A DNA stretch of 64,000 nucleotides, taken from assembly GCF_003031265.1 (NCBI RefSeq), contig NZ_CP019966.1, forward strand, positions 1,612,001 to 1,676,000, written 5' to 3'. The stretch is from Rhodopseudomonas palustris (GTDB lineage Bacteria; Pseudomonadota; Alphaproteobacteria; Rhizobiales; Xanthobacteraceae). A program made the position numbers and the translations under genes. Positions 1 through 8,905 of the stretch are shown in pieces. Numbering within the stretch: position 1 is the stretch's first letter; each line of letters starts with the position of its first letter. Under the pieces are notes generated by a model. It was not told where the DNA came from. It saw only the letters and a list, made by a program, of their open reading frames with translations, and made no database searches.

Positions 1-99
1 CGGCGTCCACAGTGCAGACGGGGTGTTGCGGTCGTGCATGGGCGCGTCTTGTAGGAACCGGCCAATGGCCTCGCCATTCGCCTTAAGTTGCTTTCCCGA
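1..99. other. window edge, nothing assigned
   Basis: No gene can be supported in the first 99 bases. A short minus-strand frame starts near base 39 but has no ribosome-binding site and runs off the window. Confidence 0.4.
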
Positions 100-588
100 T
101 CAATAGAGCCAAAGCCGGGCGACCGATAGATCTGCGTCAAACTCGCGGCCGATCGCCACAAGCCCAATTCGGCGCAACCGCCGGGGATCGAACGGCACAT
201 CGGTGCGGTGCGGGATGAACTCGGCGAATGGAAATTCGATCACCTGCCAGTGCGGCCCCACCAGGAGCGGATGGCGATAGGATTGCTGCGGCCGCGCCAG
301 ATCGGTGGTGCGAAGATGCAGGCCGTAGGCCTCGCCATTGCCGAGCAGCTCGGCGGCGATGCCGCTGAAGCTGCCGGCATCGAACGCGCCGCCGTCCGGC
401 GACAGATCCATCGCGATCTGGATGAAGCCGCCATTATTCTCGGTCGAGACCGCACCGCGCATCCGCGCCGCAGTGCGGCCTTCGATCTCCACAAGCTGCA
501 GCGTGCCTTGCGAAACGCCGCCCATCACGGTGTCGGTGATCACCTGCCAGCGCCGCTGTCCTGCCGCCGGCCACAGCTCGTATTGCAT
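100..588 (-). CDS. CIA30-like (NDUFAF1-type) family protein
   Basis: This 162-residue protein resembles the bacterial CIA30 family, a beta-sandwich fold related to the mitochondrial complex I assembly factor NDUFAF1. Seen: an N-terminal WQVITDTVMGGVSQG segment, a family hallmark, then beta-rich sequence with GFIQIAMDL and a final DADLSVARLWLY. There is no signal peptide or membrane segment. Its start codon overlaps the stop of the upstream membrane hydrolase gene (ATGA), so the two are translationally coupled. The bacterial function is not established. It may bind carbohydrate or help assemble a membrane complex, but the sequence does not show which. Confidence 0.75.
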   Translation of the reverse strand: MQYELWPAAGQRRWQVITDTVMGGVSQGTLQLVEIEGRTAARMRGAVSTENNGGFIQIAMDLSPDGGAFDAGSFSGIAAELLGNGEAYGLHLRTTDLARPQQSYRHPLLVGPHWQVIEFPFAEFIPHRTDVPFDPRRLRRIGLVAIGREFDADLSVARLWLY

Positions 589-2192
589 CAGCGGATCACC
601 ATCGGGAACGTCACCGCAATTGCCCAGGCGAACAGCACCGCGTTGGCCAGCGCGCCGGGCAGCGGATGATTGGTCGCCTTGTAGGTCCAGTTGCTGATCA
701 GCCCGAAGGCCAGGAACAGCAGAAGAATCGCCGGCACGATGATGATCAGGAAGAACAGCTTCTGCAGATTGAGCGCCACCGCGACGGCGAGCGAGGCGAG
801 GAAGCAGAATTTCGCCAGCGCATAGGCGCCGCGCTTGGCACCTTGGCCATGCGCCATCCATTCGGCGGTGATGAAATACGGGATCGTGCCACACGCCACC
901 GCCGCGATCAGATGGACGCGCTGTTCGATCGGCATGAACGAGAACAGATAGGTGTCGAGCGCGAAGCCGAAGCCGAGAATGTTGTAGGCGATCGCCGCCA
1001 CGGCTGCGATCACCAGCGCCCCGATCGCGACCCGCGGGTGGGCGGGGTCGGGCAGGGCGCCGAGCGCTGCCAGCTCCTGCGCGTGCGGCCGCGTGGGATT
1101 CGGTGCCGCACGGCTGCCGCGCAGCCGGATCAGCACCAGAATCGCGGCCGTCAGCAGGCCGTACAGCAGGAAGTGCAGCGTCAGGTAGTCGCCGAGCAGG
1201 ATGATCAGGAAGTCGGTCGGTGCCTTCCACAACAGCAGCGGCGTCAGCACGGCAGGCACGATCGCGGTGACCAGAAGCTGCTTCCAGCTCAGGCTCGCAC
1301 CCATCGGCAGCGCCGCGGCACGGGGCAGCAGCTTCGAAAGCGGCCAGGCCAGCGTGATCAGGCCGCCGAACAGCAGCGCCAGCCAACGCGGCCGCTGGTC
1401 GATCCAGCCCGAGCCGGTGCGGCCGAACGCATCGTTCATCCAATGCAGCGACTCGCGCATCGAGTCCTGGCTGTACAGCACGCCGATGTGCTCGACCCCG
1501 GACGACAGCACGAAGCGGCGCGCGGTGCCGTCGGCGAAGCTGCCATAGGTGCGCCCTTCGGCGGCGTTGCCGCCGGCGACCTGATTGACGATGCGCAGGC
1601 CTTCGTCCTTCAGCATTTGCGGCTCGAGCGCGCCGACGATCACCAGAAGATTGTGTGGCAGCGTCGCGGTGGATTTGCGCGTGAACACCGATACCGCGAC
1701 AGTGGCGACGATCTCCGGATGTTCCACCGCATAGGCCACCACGATATCGGAAGCCATCGAATGGCCGAGCACGGCGGCGCGGCCGTCGCTCTCGGGCAGC
1801 TTGCGGGCATAGTCCGTGACCCGGCCGAGTTCGTCGACCAGGACGCCGGTGATTTTGGTCGGCTCATCGACGTCGCCCACCATCGTCACCGGATTGCGTC
1901 CGTGGCCGGTGAAGTCGAAGGTGACGGCGATATAGCCGTTGCGCGCCAGCGTCTGGGCGAACGGCTGCATCAATTGCTGCGAGCCGGCGAAGCCGTGGGC
2001 GATCACCACCACCGGCGCTTTGGTGGCGGAGGGCTGCCGGAACACCGTGACGGGCGTTTGCCCCACCGTGGCCGTCGTGATCAGCAGCCCGTCCTTGCCG
2101 CGCTGCAGCTGCCACAGCGCCATCACGATCGCCACGACAGCAGCGAGTGCGACGATGATCCGAAGCGGCGTCAGCGCGCGGCGCATGGCCAT
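588..2192 (-). CDS. alpha/beta hydrolase fused to a polytopic membrane domain
   Basis: 534 residues. One N-terminal membrane segment (about residues 8-27) is followed by an alpha/beta-hydrolase domain (about 45-275): an HGF oxyanion-loop motif, a nucleophile elbow GHSMA and a late VEHIG histidine, so Ser, a probable Asp and His can be proposed. From about residue 285 the protein is hydrophobic, with some seven to eight predicted membrane helices. The start at 2192 overlaps the DUF3422 stop (ATGA), and the stop overlaps the CIA30-like start. The substrate is unknown. A membrane-anchored esterase or acyltransferase-like enzyme is an inference only. Confidence 0.7.
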   Translation of the reverse strand: MAMRRALTPLRIIVALAAVVAIVMALWQLQRGKDGLLITTATVGQTPVTVFRQPSATKAPVVVIAHGFAGSQQLMQPFAQTLARNGYIAVTFDFTGHGRNPVTMVGDVDEPTKITGVLVDELGRVTDYARKLPESDGRAAVLGHSMASDIVVAYAVEHPEIVATVAVSVFTRKSTATLPHNLLVIVGALEPQMLKDEGLRIVNQVAGGNAAEGRTYGSFADGTARRFVLSSGVEHIGVLYSQDSMRESLHWMNDAFGRTGSGWIDQRPRWLALLFGGLITLAWPLSKLLPRAAALPMGASLSWKQLLVTAIVPAVLTPLLLWKAPTDFLIILLGDYLTLHFLLYGLLTAAILVLIRLRGSRAAPNPTRPHAQELAALGALPDPAHPRVAIGALVIAAVAAIAYNILGFGFALDTYLFSFMPIEQRVHLIAAVACGTIPYFITAEWMAHGQGAKRGAYALAKFCFLASLAVAVALNLQKLFFLIIIVPAILLLFLAFGLISNWTYKATNHPLPGALANAVLFAWAIAVTFPMVIR

Positions 2193-3505
2193 CAATCGAC
2201 GTCCGGGATGTGCTTCTTGCGGATGCGGCGGATCGTCCACCAGATCGACAGCGCCGCGATCGGCACGAACAGCGCGGTGAGCAGGCTTGGATCGATCTTG
2301 AGCCGGCCGGATTCGGCGGCGCCCTTCACCATGTAGCCGAACAGCCCGACCACGTAATAGGTGATCGCCGCGGTCGACAGACCTTCGACCGTGGTCTGCA
2401 GCCGGAGCTGCAGCCGGGTGCGGGCGTTCATCGACTTCAGCAGTTCCTGGTTCTGCTGTTCGAGCTCGACGTCGACGCGGGTGCGCAGCAGGTTGGCTGC
2501 GCGTGCGAGCTTGACCGACAGGTCCGACTGCCGCGCCTCGGTGGTGGCGCAAGTGCGCATCGCCGGCTTCATTCGGCGGGCGAGGAACGACGACCAGGTC
2601 GGCAGGCCGCCGACCTTGCGTTCGCCGAGCGTGGCGAGGCGGCCGTTCATGATCTCGTCGTAGGCGCGACTGGCACCGAACCGATACAGGCTGGCGGCGG
2701 CGCCGGCTTCGACCACGGCGGCGAGCTCCGTCAGCTCCTGCAGCAGCTTGTTGTTGTTGGCCAGATCGCCGACGCGGCGCATCTCTGCGGTGACTTCAGC
2801 AAGGCGCCGTTCGCTGGTCGCGATCGACGGCGCGAGCCGCTGCGCTTCGGGTAGGCCGAGCAGCGCCAGCGTCCGGTAGGTTTCGACTTCGAGCACGCGC
2901 TGCACGAGGGCGCCGGCACGCTCCGGTGTCATGCCGCGATCGAGCACCAGCACGCGCACGAAGCCGGAGGGACCGGGCTGGAAATCGGTGGCGAACACCG
3001 CGGCCCCGTCGGAATTCTCCGCGACCGCGAGGCTGGCGCGATCGAACAGGCGCTCCGGCGAAGTGCGCGGCGGATCTTCCGGCATCGCGTGCAGATCGAC
3101 GGCGACCAGTAGCGGTCCGGGCTGCGGCAACAGCCGCATCGGCGAAGCCAGTGAGGACGCTTCCGGGTGGAACGGCGTTGCGGCGGGATCGGCCGGAATT
3201 TCCCAGGTGTAAGTGGTGAACTCGGAGTGCTGCTCCCAGCGCAGCATCGTGGTGCCGAAGCGGGCACGATGATGCTTCTCGCCAACCGGCGGCGGCTGCA
3301 GTCCGCGCGACTCACAGAAGCTGATCATTGCGGCGCGGTCGGCCGCGGCGCGCGAGCCTGAGGTGTCGAAAGCGAAGTGTAGGACGCGCGCCGGCAGGTT
3401 GAGCGCAGTGAACGGACGCGCGTGCACTTCGCCGAGAACGATCGCGCGCAATGGATGCGGCGAAAGTCGAACGTCGCCGTCTCCGATCAGAACGTCAGCC
3501 GTCAT
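2192..3505 (-). CDS. DUF3422 family membrane protein
   Basis: 437 residues from the ATG at 3505. I chose it over the ATG at 3557-3559 because an AAGG-type ribosome-binding site precedes 3505 and none precedes 3559. The N-terminal half is soluble and contains LGEVHARPF and a WEIPA strand region, typical of DUF3422. The middle is helical and probably coiled-coil (about 240-340). Two C-terminal membrane helices follow (about 375-425, AAITYYVVGLFGYMV and LLTALFVPIAALSIWW), ending in a basic RRIRKKH tail. The overall plan recalls CorA-like proteins. It is the first gene of a three-gene overlapping operon, and its function is unknown. Confidence 0.75.
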   Translation of the reverse strand: MTADVLIGDGDVRLSPHPLRAIVLGEVHARPFTALNLPARVLHFAFDTSGSRAAADRAAMISFCESRGLQPPPVGEKHHRARFGTTMLRWEQHSEFTTYTWEIPADPAATPFHPEASSLASPMRLLPQPGPLLVAVDLHAMPEDPPRTSPERLFDRASLAVAENSDGAAVFATDFQPGPSGFVRVLVLDRGMTPERAGALVQRVLEVETYRTLALLGLPEAQRLAPSIATSERRLAEVTAEMRRVGDLANNNKLLQELTELAAVVEAGAAASLYRFGASRAYDEIMNGRLATLGERKVGGLPTWSSFLARRMKPAMRTCATTEARQSDLSVKLARAANLLRTRVDVELEQQNQELLKSMNARTRLQLRLQTTVEGLSTAAITYYVVGLFGYMVKGAAESGRLKIDPSLLTALFVPIAALSIWWTIRRIRKKHIPDVD

Positions 3506-3743
3506 GTCGCTTTTGACCTTGCTCAATATTGCGCCTAGTTGACTTGAGTACCATTGCATTGCGATAGACAGAAGCTGAAAGGTTCCGCGAAAGGCTGTCG
3601 CAGGCGCCGGAATTGTCCGAGATCAACGACCCCCGGCCCCCCGCCGGGCTTCTACGCGACATCGGTGTCATCCGTTTGCAATCTGGCTCGGGCTGGTCAT
3701 AAGGTTCGGCCGAACTTCGCCGCGGGCCCGTCGCGGTTGTCGA

Positions 3744-4736
3744 ATGGAGCGTGTGGTGAAATTTCCAGTCCGTATTGGTACGCGCAAGAGCGTGATGGCG
3801 CTTGCCCAGACTGAAGACATCGCCAAGCAGCTGAGCGCGGCTGCGACTGAGCTCGATCCCCAGATCATCAAGTTCGAGACTGTCGGCGATAGCGATCAGA
3901 TCAGCAAGCTGCTTCCGCACGGCGGCAAGGGCGGCGCGTTCGTCGCCGAGATCCGCGCCGCGATGCTGCGCGGCGAACTGCATTGCGCGATGCACTCGCT
4001 CAAGGACATGCCGGCCAACGAAGAAACGCCCGGCCTGATCGTCGCTGCCACGCTGGCGCGCGATCCGGCCTGCGACTCGCTGGTGCTGCGCAAGGGCCTC
4101 ACCCTCGAGGAGCTGAAGAAGTCCCGCGGCAAGGGCTACACCATCGGGACTAACGCGGTGCGCCGCGCGGCCTATGCCAAGCGGTTGTTCCCCGAAGTCG
4201 AGGTGATCCATTTCCGCGGCGCGGCCGACAGCCGGATGCGGAAGCTCGACAATGGCGAAAAGCAGCGGATGCCGGACGGCAGCGAGGTCGGTCCCGCCGA
4301 TGCGCTGATCATGGCGCGCGCCGGCATCGAGCGCGTCGGCTTCGTCGATCGCATCGCTCACGACTTCACGCCGGAAGAAATGCTGCCCGCAGCTGGCCAG
4401 GGCATCGTCGCGGTGGAATGCCCCGTGCACGAGTGGAAGACCCGGCAGTATCTGGCGCTGATCGACAATCATCAGTCGCGGCTGTGCTGCGACGCCGAGC
4501 GCGAAGTGCTTTGGGTGCTCAACGGCCATTGCAACTCGCCGATCGCGGCGCACTCGGTCATCACCGGCGACGAGATGACGCTGCGCGCCTCGGTTCTCGA
4601 CCTGGAGGGCGGGATGTTCATCGAAGCGGCGCGCACCGGCCCGGCCAATCGGCCGCGCGAGCTCGGCCGCACGGTGGGCCTCGAACTGCTCGACAAGGGC
4701 GCCGCCGCGGTGATCGAAAAGACCCGGCCGGAGTAA
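3744..4736 (+). CDS. hemC: divergent hydroxymethylbilane synthase (porphobilinogen deaminase)
   Basis: 330 residues, close to the usual 310-330. HemC polymerises four porphobilinogens into hydroxymethylbilane. Conserved features seen: N-terminal GTRKS...ALAQ, the GGKG loop lysine, HSLKDMP with the catalytic aspartate, the double arginine in GTNAVRR, and the dipyrromethane-cofactor cysteine in NGHCNSPI. Departures from typical HemC: GTSSLRR is GTNAVRR, RGNVxTRL is RGAADSRM, and GGCxxPIG is GHCNSPIA. It lies 5 nt upstream of bchI, so it is probably a PGC-dedicated copy. A specialised or weakly active paralogue is possible, but the catalytic residues remain. Alternative start codons a few residues downstream (VKFPVRIGTRKS) are possible. 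Confidence 0.85.
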   Translation: MERVVKFPVRIGTRKSVMALAQTEDIAKQLSAAATELDPQIIKFETVGDSDQISKLLPHGGKGGAFVAEIRAAMLRGELHCAMHSLKDMPANEETPGLIVAATLARDPACDSLVLRKGLTLEELKKSRGKGYTIGTNAVRRAAYAKRLFPEVEVIHFRGAADSRMRKLDNGEKQRMPDGSEVGPADALIMARAGIERVGFVDRIAHDFTPEEMLPAAGQGIVAVECPVHEWKTRQYLALIDNHQSRLCCDAEREVLWVLNGHCNSPIAAHSVITGDEMTLRASVLDLEGGMFIEAARTGPANRPRELGRTVGLELLDKGAAAVIEKTRPE

Positions 4737-4741
4737 TCGCA

Positions 4742-5764
4742 ATGGCCACAGTGTTTCCGTTCTCCGCGATCGTCGGCCAGGACGAGATGAAGCTGGCGCT
4801 GCTGATCGCGGCGGTGGATCAGAAGGTCGGCGGCGTGCTGGCCTTCGGTGACCGCGGCGCCGGCAAGTCCACCGCGGTTCGCGCACTGGCAGCGCTGCTG
4901 CCGAAGATGAAGACCGTGGTCGGCTGCCGCTACAATTGCGATCCCGACCAGCCCGAGCGCTACTGCGAAGAGTGCAAGGAGAAGGTCAAGCACGGCAAGG
5001 TCAAGACCGCGCAGGTCCCGGTGCCGGTGGTCGATCTGCCGCTCGGCGCCACCGAAGACCGCGTCGTCGGTGCGCTCGATCTGGAACGTGCACTGGCCAA
5101 GGGCGAGAAGGCGTTCGAGCCTGGCTTGTTGGCGCGGGCGCATCGCGGCTTTCTCTACATCGACGAAGCCAACCTGCTCGAAGACCATCTGGTCGACCTG
5201 TTGCTCGACGTCGCCGCCTCCGGTGAGAACGTGGTCGAGCGTGAAGGCCTCAGCATCCGTCATCCGGCCCGCTTCGTTCTGGTCGGCACCGGCAACCCGG
5301 AAGAAGGCGAGCTGCGTCCGCAATTGCTCGACCGCTTCGGCATGTCGGTCGAAGTGAAGACCCCGGACACGCTGCCGGAACGTATCGAAGTGGTGCGTCG
5401 CCGCGATGCGTTCGAGACCGATCCGGCCGCCTTCGTGGCCGATTGGTCGAAGGAAGAGACCAAGCTGCGCCGCAAGATCTCGCAGGCCAAGGAGCGGCTG
5501 CCCGAAGTCACGGTGAGCGACGCGGCGCTGGAACGGGCCGCCAAGCTGTGCATGACGCTCGGCACCGACGGCCTCCGCGGTGAACTGACGTTGATGCGTG
5601 CTGCGCGGGCGCTAGCTGCGCTAGAGCACGACAAGACCGTGACCGATGATCACCTGAAGCGGATCGCGCCCTCTGCCTTGCGGCACCGGCTGCGCCGCAA
5701 TCCGCTCGACGATGCCGGCTCCAGCGTGCGGGTCGATCGCGCGCTTGCCGAAATCTTCGGATGA
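4742..5764 (+). CDS. bchI: magnesium chelatase AAA+ ATPase subunit BchI
   Basis: 340 residues. BchI hydrolyses ATP and, with BchD, drives BchH to insert Mg2+ into protoporphyrin IX, the first committed step of bacteriochlorophyll synthesis. Walker A is GDRGAGKST (residues 36-44), Walker B is in FLYIDEANLL, and the typical cysteine-rich insertion (CRYNCDP...YCEECK) follows Walker A. The sensor region is LVGTGNPEEGELRPQLLDRFG. The start lies 5 nt after the hemC-like stop, and the stop overlaps the bchD start (ATGA), supporting stoichiometric synthesis with BchD. Confidence 0.98.
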   Translation: MATVFPFSAIVGQDEMKLALLIAAVDQKVGGVLAFGDRGAGKSTAVRALAALLPKMKTVVGCRYNCDPDQPERYCEECKEKVKHGKVKTAQVPVPVVDLPLGATEDRVVGALDLERALAKGEKAFEPGLLARAHRGFLYIDEANLLEDHLVDLLLDVAASGENVVEREGLSIRHPARFVLVGTGNPEEGELRPQLLDRFGMSVEVKTPDTLPERIEVVRRRDAFETDPAAFVADWSKEETKLRRKISQAKERLPEVTVSDAALERAAKLCMTLGTDGLRGELTLMRAARALAALEHDKTVTDDHLKRIAPSALRHRLRRNPLDDAGSSVRVDRALAEIFG

Positions 5765-7533
5765 GCATCGCGCTCGCATGGTCCGATGCGGTGACCGCGG
5801 CGCAGTTGTTCGCGGTCGATCCGGTCGGCACCGGCGGTGTGTTGCTGCGCTCGCGCGCCGGCCCGGTGCGCGACCGCTGGCTCGCGATGCTGCGCGCCGC
5901 GCTGCCGCCTGAACAACCCTACAAGCATCTCCCGCTGCATATCGCCGACGGCCGCCTGCTCGGCGGGCTCGACCTGTCGGCGACGCTGCTCGCCGGCCGC
6001 CCGGTCGCTGAGCGCGGCTTGCTGTCGGAATCCGACGGCGGCGTGCTGGTGGTGGCGATGGCCGAGCGGCTGCAGTCCTCGACCAACGTGTATCTGACCG
6101 CCGCGATGGACGCGCACGAGACCGCGGTGGAGCGCGACGGCCTGTCGCTGCGGATGCCGGCGCGGTTCGGCGTGGTCGCGCTCGACGAAGGGCTCGAGGA
6201 CGAGTTCTCGCCGGCGGGCCTGCGCGACCGGCTCGGATTCCATCTCGATCTCGATCAGTTCGCCTGGCGCGAGACCGACGATTTCCCGATCTCGCTCGAC
6301 GATATTCGCGCGGCTCGCGCGCGGCTCCCCGATATCAAGGTCGAGAGCGACCAGATCGAGGCGGTGTGCACCGCCGCGGCTGCGCTCGGCATCATCTCGC
6401 TGCGCGCGCCGCTGCTGGCGATCCGCGCCGCCAAGGCGAGCGCTGCGTTGTTCGATCGCACCAAGATCGAACAGGACGACATCACGCTGGCCGCGCGCCT
6501 GGTGCTGGCGCCGCGCGCGACCGTGTTCCCGCAGCAGGAGCAGCCGGACCAGGCCGACGAGCCGCCGCCGCCCGAGCCCCCGCCGCCGGAAGACGACAAT
6601 CAGGACAACAACGATCAAGAACAGCAGACGCCCGACATCGACAAGGCGCTGGACGAGGTGATCCTCGCCGCCGTCAAGGCCGCGATGCCGCCCGGCGTGT
6701 TGGAGGCGATGCGCGCCTCGGCCGGACGGGCGCGGGCCCGCTCGGCCGGCAAAGCCGGCGAACTGCAGAAGTCGAAGAAGCGCGGCCGCCCCGCCGGCAG
6801 CATCCGCGGCGAACTGCGCGACGGCTCCAAGCTCAATGTGATCGAGACGCTGCGCGCTGCGGCGCCGTGGCAGCCGCTGCGGCGGCGCCAGGCCGAAGGT
6901 CGCAACGGCAGCGCGCCGCGCATTCTGGTCGAGAAGGACGATTTCCGGATCGCGCGCTTCAAGCAGCGCACCGAGACCATCACCATCTTCGTGGTCGACG
7001 CCTCCGGCTCGGCGGCGCTGCACCGGCTCGCCGAAGCCAAGGGCGCGGTCGAACTGTTACTTGCCGACTGCTACGTGCGCCGCGACCAGGTGGCGATGAT
7101 CTCGTTCCGCGGCACCATCGCCGAGATCCTGCTGCCGCCGACGCGGTCGCTGGCGCGCGCCAAGCGCAGTCTCGCCGGGCTGCCGGGCGGCGGCGGTACG
7201 CCGCTGTCGGCCGGGCTCGACTGCGCCTTCATGCTGGCGGATTCGATCAAGCGCAAAGGCCAGACGCCGACCGTCATCGTGCTCACCGACGGCCGCGCCA
7301 ACATCGCGCGCGACGGCGCGCCGGGACGGCCGCAGGCCGAGGAAGATGCCAAGGCGTCGGCCCGGCAGTTCCGGGTCGCCGGAATTAGCTCGGTGGTGAT
7401 CGATATGTCGCCGCGTCCCGGACCGCAGGCGGAATCCTTCGCCAAGGAAATGGACGCACGCTACCTGCCACTGCCGCATGCCGACGCCACCGTGCTGGCG
7501 CAGGCCGTCACGGCAGCGACGCGGCAGGACTGA
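5761..7533 (+). CDS. bchD: magnesium chelatase subunit BchD
   Basis: 590 residues. BchD is the platform subunit of the I:D complex. The N-terminal AAA+-like domain (about 1-255) has a degenerate Walker A, as usual for BchD. Next comes a proline- and acid-rich linker (about 261-300), a basic segment (KSKKRGRPAG), and a C-terminal von Willebrand A domain with the MIDAS motif DASGSA starting at D413 and TDGRANI further on. It overlaps bchI by 4 nt. In several purple bacteria bchO follows bchD. Here bchO is about 3.5 kb away and a repeat element follows bchD instead. Confidence 0.98.
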   Translation: MSIALAWSDAVTAAQLFAVDPVGTGGVLLRSRAGPVRDRWLAMLRAALPPEQPYKHLPLHIADGRLLGGLDLSATLLAGRPVAERGLLSESDGGVLVVAMAERLQSSTNVYLTAAMDAHETAVERDGLSLRMPARFGVVALDEGLEDEFSPAGLRDRLGFHLDLDQFAWRETDDFPISLDDIRAARARLPDIKVESDQIEAVCTAAAALGIISLRAPLLAIRAAKASAALFDRTKIEQDDITLAARLVLAPRATVFPQQEQPDQADEPPPPEPPPPEDDNQDNNDQEQQTPDIDKALDEVILAAVKAAMPPGVLEAMRASAGRARARSAGKAGELQKSKKRGRPAGSIRGELRDGSKLNVIETLRAAAPWQPLRRRQAEGRNGSAPRILVEKDDFRIARFKQRTETITIFVVDASGSAALHRLAEAKGAVELLLADCYVRRDQVAMISFRGTIAEILLPPTRSLARAKRSLAGLPGGGGTPLSAGLDCAFMLADSIKRKGQTPTVIVLTDGRANIARDGAPGRPQAEEDAKASARQFRVAGISSVVIDMSPRPGPQAESFAKEMDARYLPLPHADATVLAQAVTAATRQD

Positions 7534-7553
7534 TCGCGGTCCTGCCGGCGCTT

Positions 7554-7776
7554 AGAGCGCTTCATCGATTCATCGAAGCGGATTTAGCCCTTGCCAAGGG
7601 TCCAAAGTCCTCATCCTGAGGAGCCCGGCATCGCCGGGCGTCTCGAAGGATGAGGAGCCACATCGCCTGCGGCGCATGGTTCGAGACGGCGCTTCGCGCC
7701 TCCTCACCATGAGGTTGTGCCTGTTGTGAGCACTCCGAAGCACGGTCTCGATTCTATCAAAAACAGAACCGCTCTA
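7554..7776. repeat. BIME/MITE-like composite palindromic repeat, copy A
   Basis: The core at 7608-7715 holds two nested hairpins. The first has outer arms TCCTCATCC/GGATGAGGA and inner stem GCCCGGC/GCCGGGC. The second has outer CATGGT/ACCATG and inner GGCGC/GCGCC. The ends are marked by an imperfect terminal inverted repeat (TAGAGCG.TTC type). The same element occurs near 17.6-17.9 kb and 40.93-41.04 kb. It lies between the convergent bchD and PilZ genes and probably acts as a bidirectional terminator or transcript end-stabiliser. Confidence 0.75.
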
Positions 7777-7797
7777 GCTCGCTGAGAATTCTGGATC

Positions 7798-8574
7798 TTA
7801 AGCGTCGAGCACGAATGCGTCGTCGTCTCCGGCGACGCGTGGCGGCATCGGCGGAGGCGGCGGCGCCTCGATGGTGGCGAGCCGCTCGACCCTCGCGCCG
7901 ACCGTCGAGTTCCGCTGCGGCGGGCGGGCGATCCGCCACTCCAGCTCACTGCGGTTCTGCAGCTCGGTGAACTTCACCGCAAAACCATCGGGCCGATGCC
8001 GGACCACGCGGCCGACACAGCTGCCGACCGCCAGCGGGGTTCCGATCTCGGGCTGCACATCGGCCGACACCGCCACGCCGGAGATCGACATGTCGATCAC
8101 GAAGCAGGTGTGCGACGAGCCGTCGGCGAGCGTCAGGCTGGAATGCGGGCACACCGGAACCACCCGCGCCTGCTCACGCGCATCCTTGATGGCAGGATCG
8201 AGCATCTTCTTCTCGAGCCAGCTCAGCTGATTCGACAGTCGCTCGCGCATCGCGCGGGTCACCGCCAGTTCGAGCAGGAAGCCGCCGGGCAGGGTGTCGC
8301 TGATATGCCCGTCCAGCTTGCCGAACTCGCTGAAGTACGACGAGATATGGTCGCCGACCCGGCCGATCACCGGAACGTCGACGATCATCCGGAACGGCGA
8401 CACGCGGCTGGTGCGGCAGGCGAATTGTCGCAGCTTGCCGTTTTGATCGTACCAGTTCGCCAGCGAGTAGTTGCCGCCAACGGTGACGTTGACGGCGCGC
8501 TGCTTGAGAAATCGCTGGACTGACACGGCGGTTCGGCCCCCGGGAAAATACCTGTCGATTAGTAACGCACTCAC
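7798..8574 (-). CDS. PilZ-domain protein (probable c-di-GMP effector)
   Basis: 258 residues from a GTG. The C-terminal half is a PilZ domain with a candidate REQAR (RxxxR) motif followed by DMSISGV (D/NxSxxG), the two signatures that bind cyclic di-GMP. The N-terminal half (about 25-115) looks like a second, degenerate PilZ-like barrel (RTSRVSPFRM..., GGFLLEL). A proline run (APPPPPPMPPR) precedes the C-terminus. The GTG at 8574 directly abuts a GGGAGG, so the true start may be a later codon such as the GTG at 8526. It sits alone between bchD and hemE and has no known PGC role. Confidence 0.75.
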   Translation of the reverse strand: MSALLIDRYFPGGRTAVSVQRFLKQRAVNVTVGGNYSLANWYDQNGKLRQFACRTSRVSPFRMIVDVPVIGRVGDHISSYFSEFGKLDGHISDTLPGGFLLELAVTRAMRERLSNQLSWLEKKMLDPAIKDAREQARVVPVCPHSSLTLADGSSHTCFVIDMSISGVAVSADVQPEIGTPLAVGSCVGRVVRHRPDGFAVKFTELQNRSELEWRIARPPQRNSTVGARVERLATIEAPPPPPMPPRVAGDDDAFVLDA

Positions 8575-8905
8575 CCTCCCGGAGATCTTCAGGATTGCTC
8601 AGTACACGCCAATGATTCCAACCTTGGTTATCGAAATCTTGTGGCTGCGGATAAGCTTGCTCGGGAACCTGGAACCCAAGCGTTTCAGGGCTTTCTCACC
8701 ACCCGCGAGCTAACAACGGGTTCCGGCCAATGCCGACTACCCAGCACAACGAGTTCAAAAACGAGAACTAAGCGTCCGCACAACCTGATGGCCGAGCTGC
8801 CTGAGAAGGTTGTGATGATTGTCTATTGCAATCGAAAAAAGAAAAGAGCCGGTGCAGACGGCACCGGCTCTTCGATCAGATCAGATGGCGAGAGGCGAGG
8901 GCGCC
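8575..8905. other. intergenic region between the PilZ gene and hemE
   Basis: 331 bases lie between these two minus-strand genes. The hemE terminator is at 8835-8872, and the rest presumably holds the promoter of the PilZ gene. I see no gene and no PpsR-type site. Confidence 0.5.
8835..8872 (-). terminator. rho-independent terminator of hemE
   Basis: A perfect 12-bp stem, AAGAGCCGGTGC/GCACCGGCTCTT (8844-8855 with 8861-8872), has a 5-nt loop. On the minus strand it is followed by a T tract (A run at 8835-8840). Confidence 0.85.

Noticed and set aside
588..2552. Longer form of the membrane hydrolase starting inside the DUF3422 gene
   Set aside because: The extra N-terminus is an out-of-frame Arg-rich reading of DUF3422. 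The ATG at 2192 overlaps the DUF3422 stop exactly.
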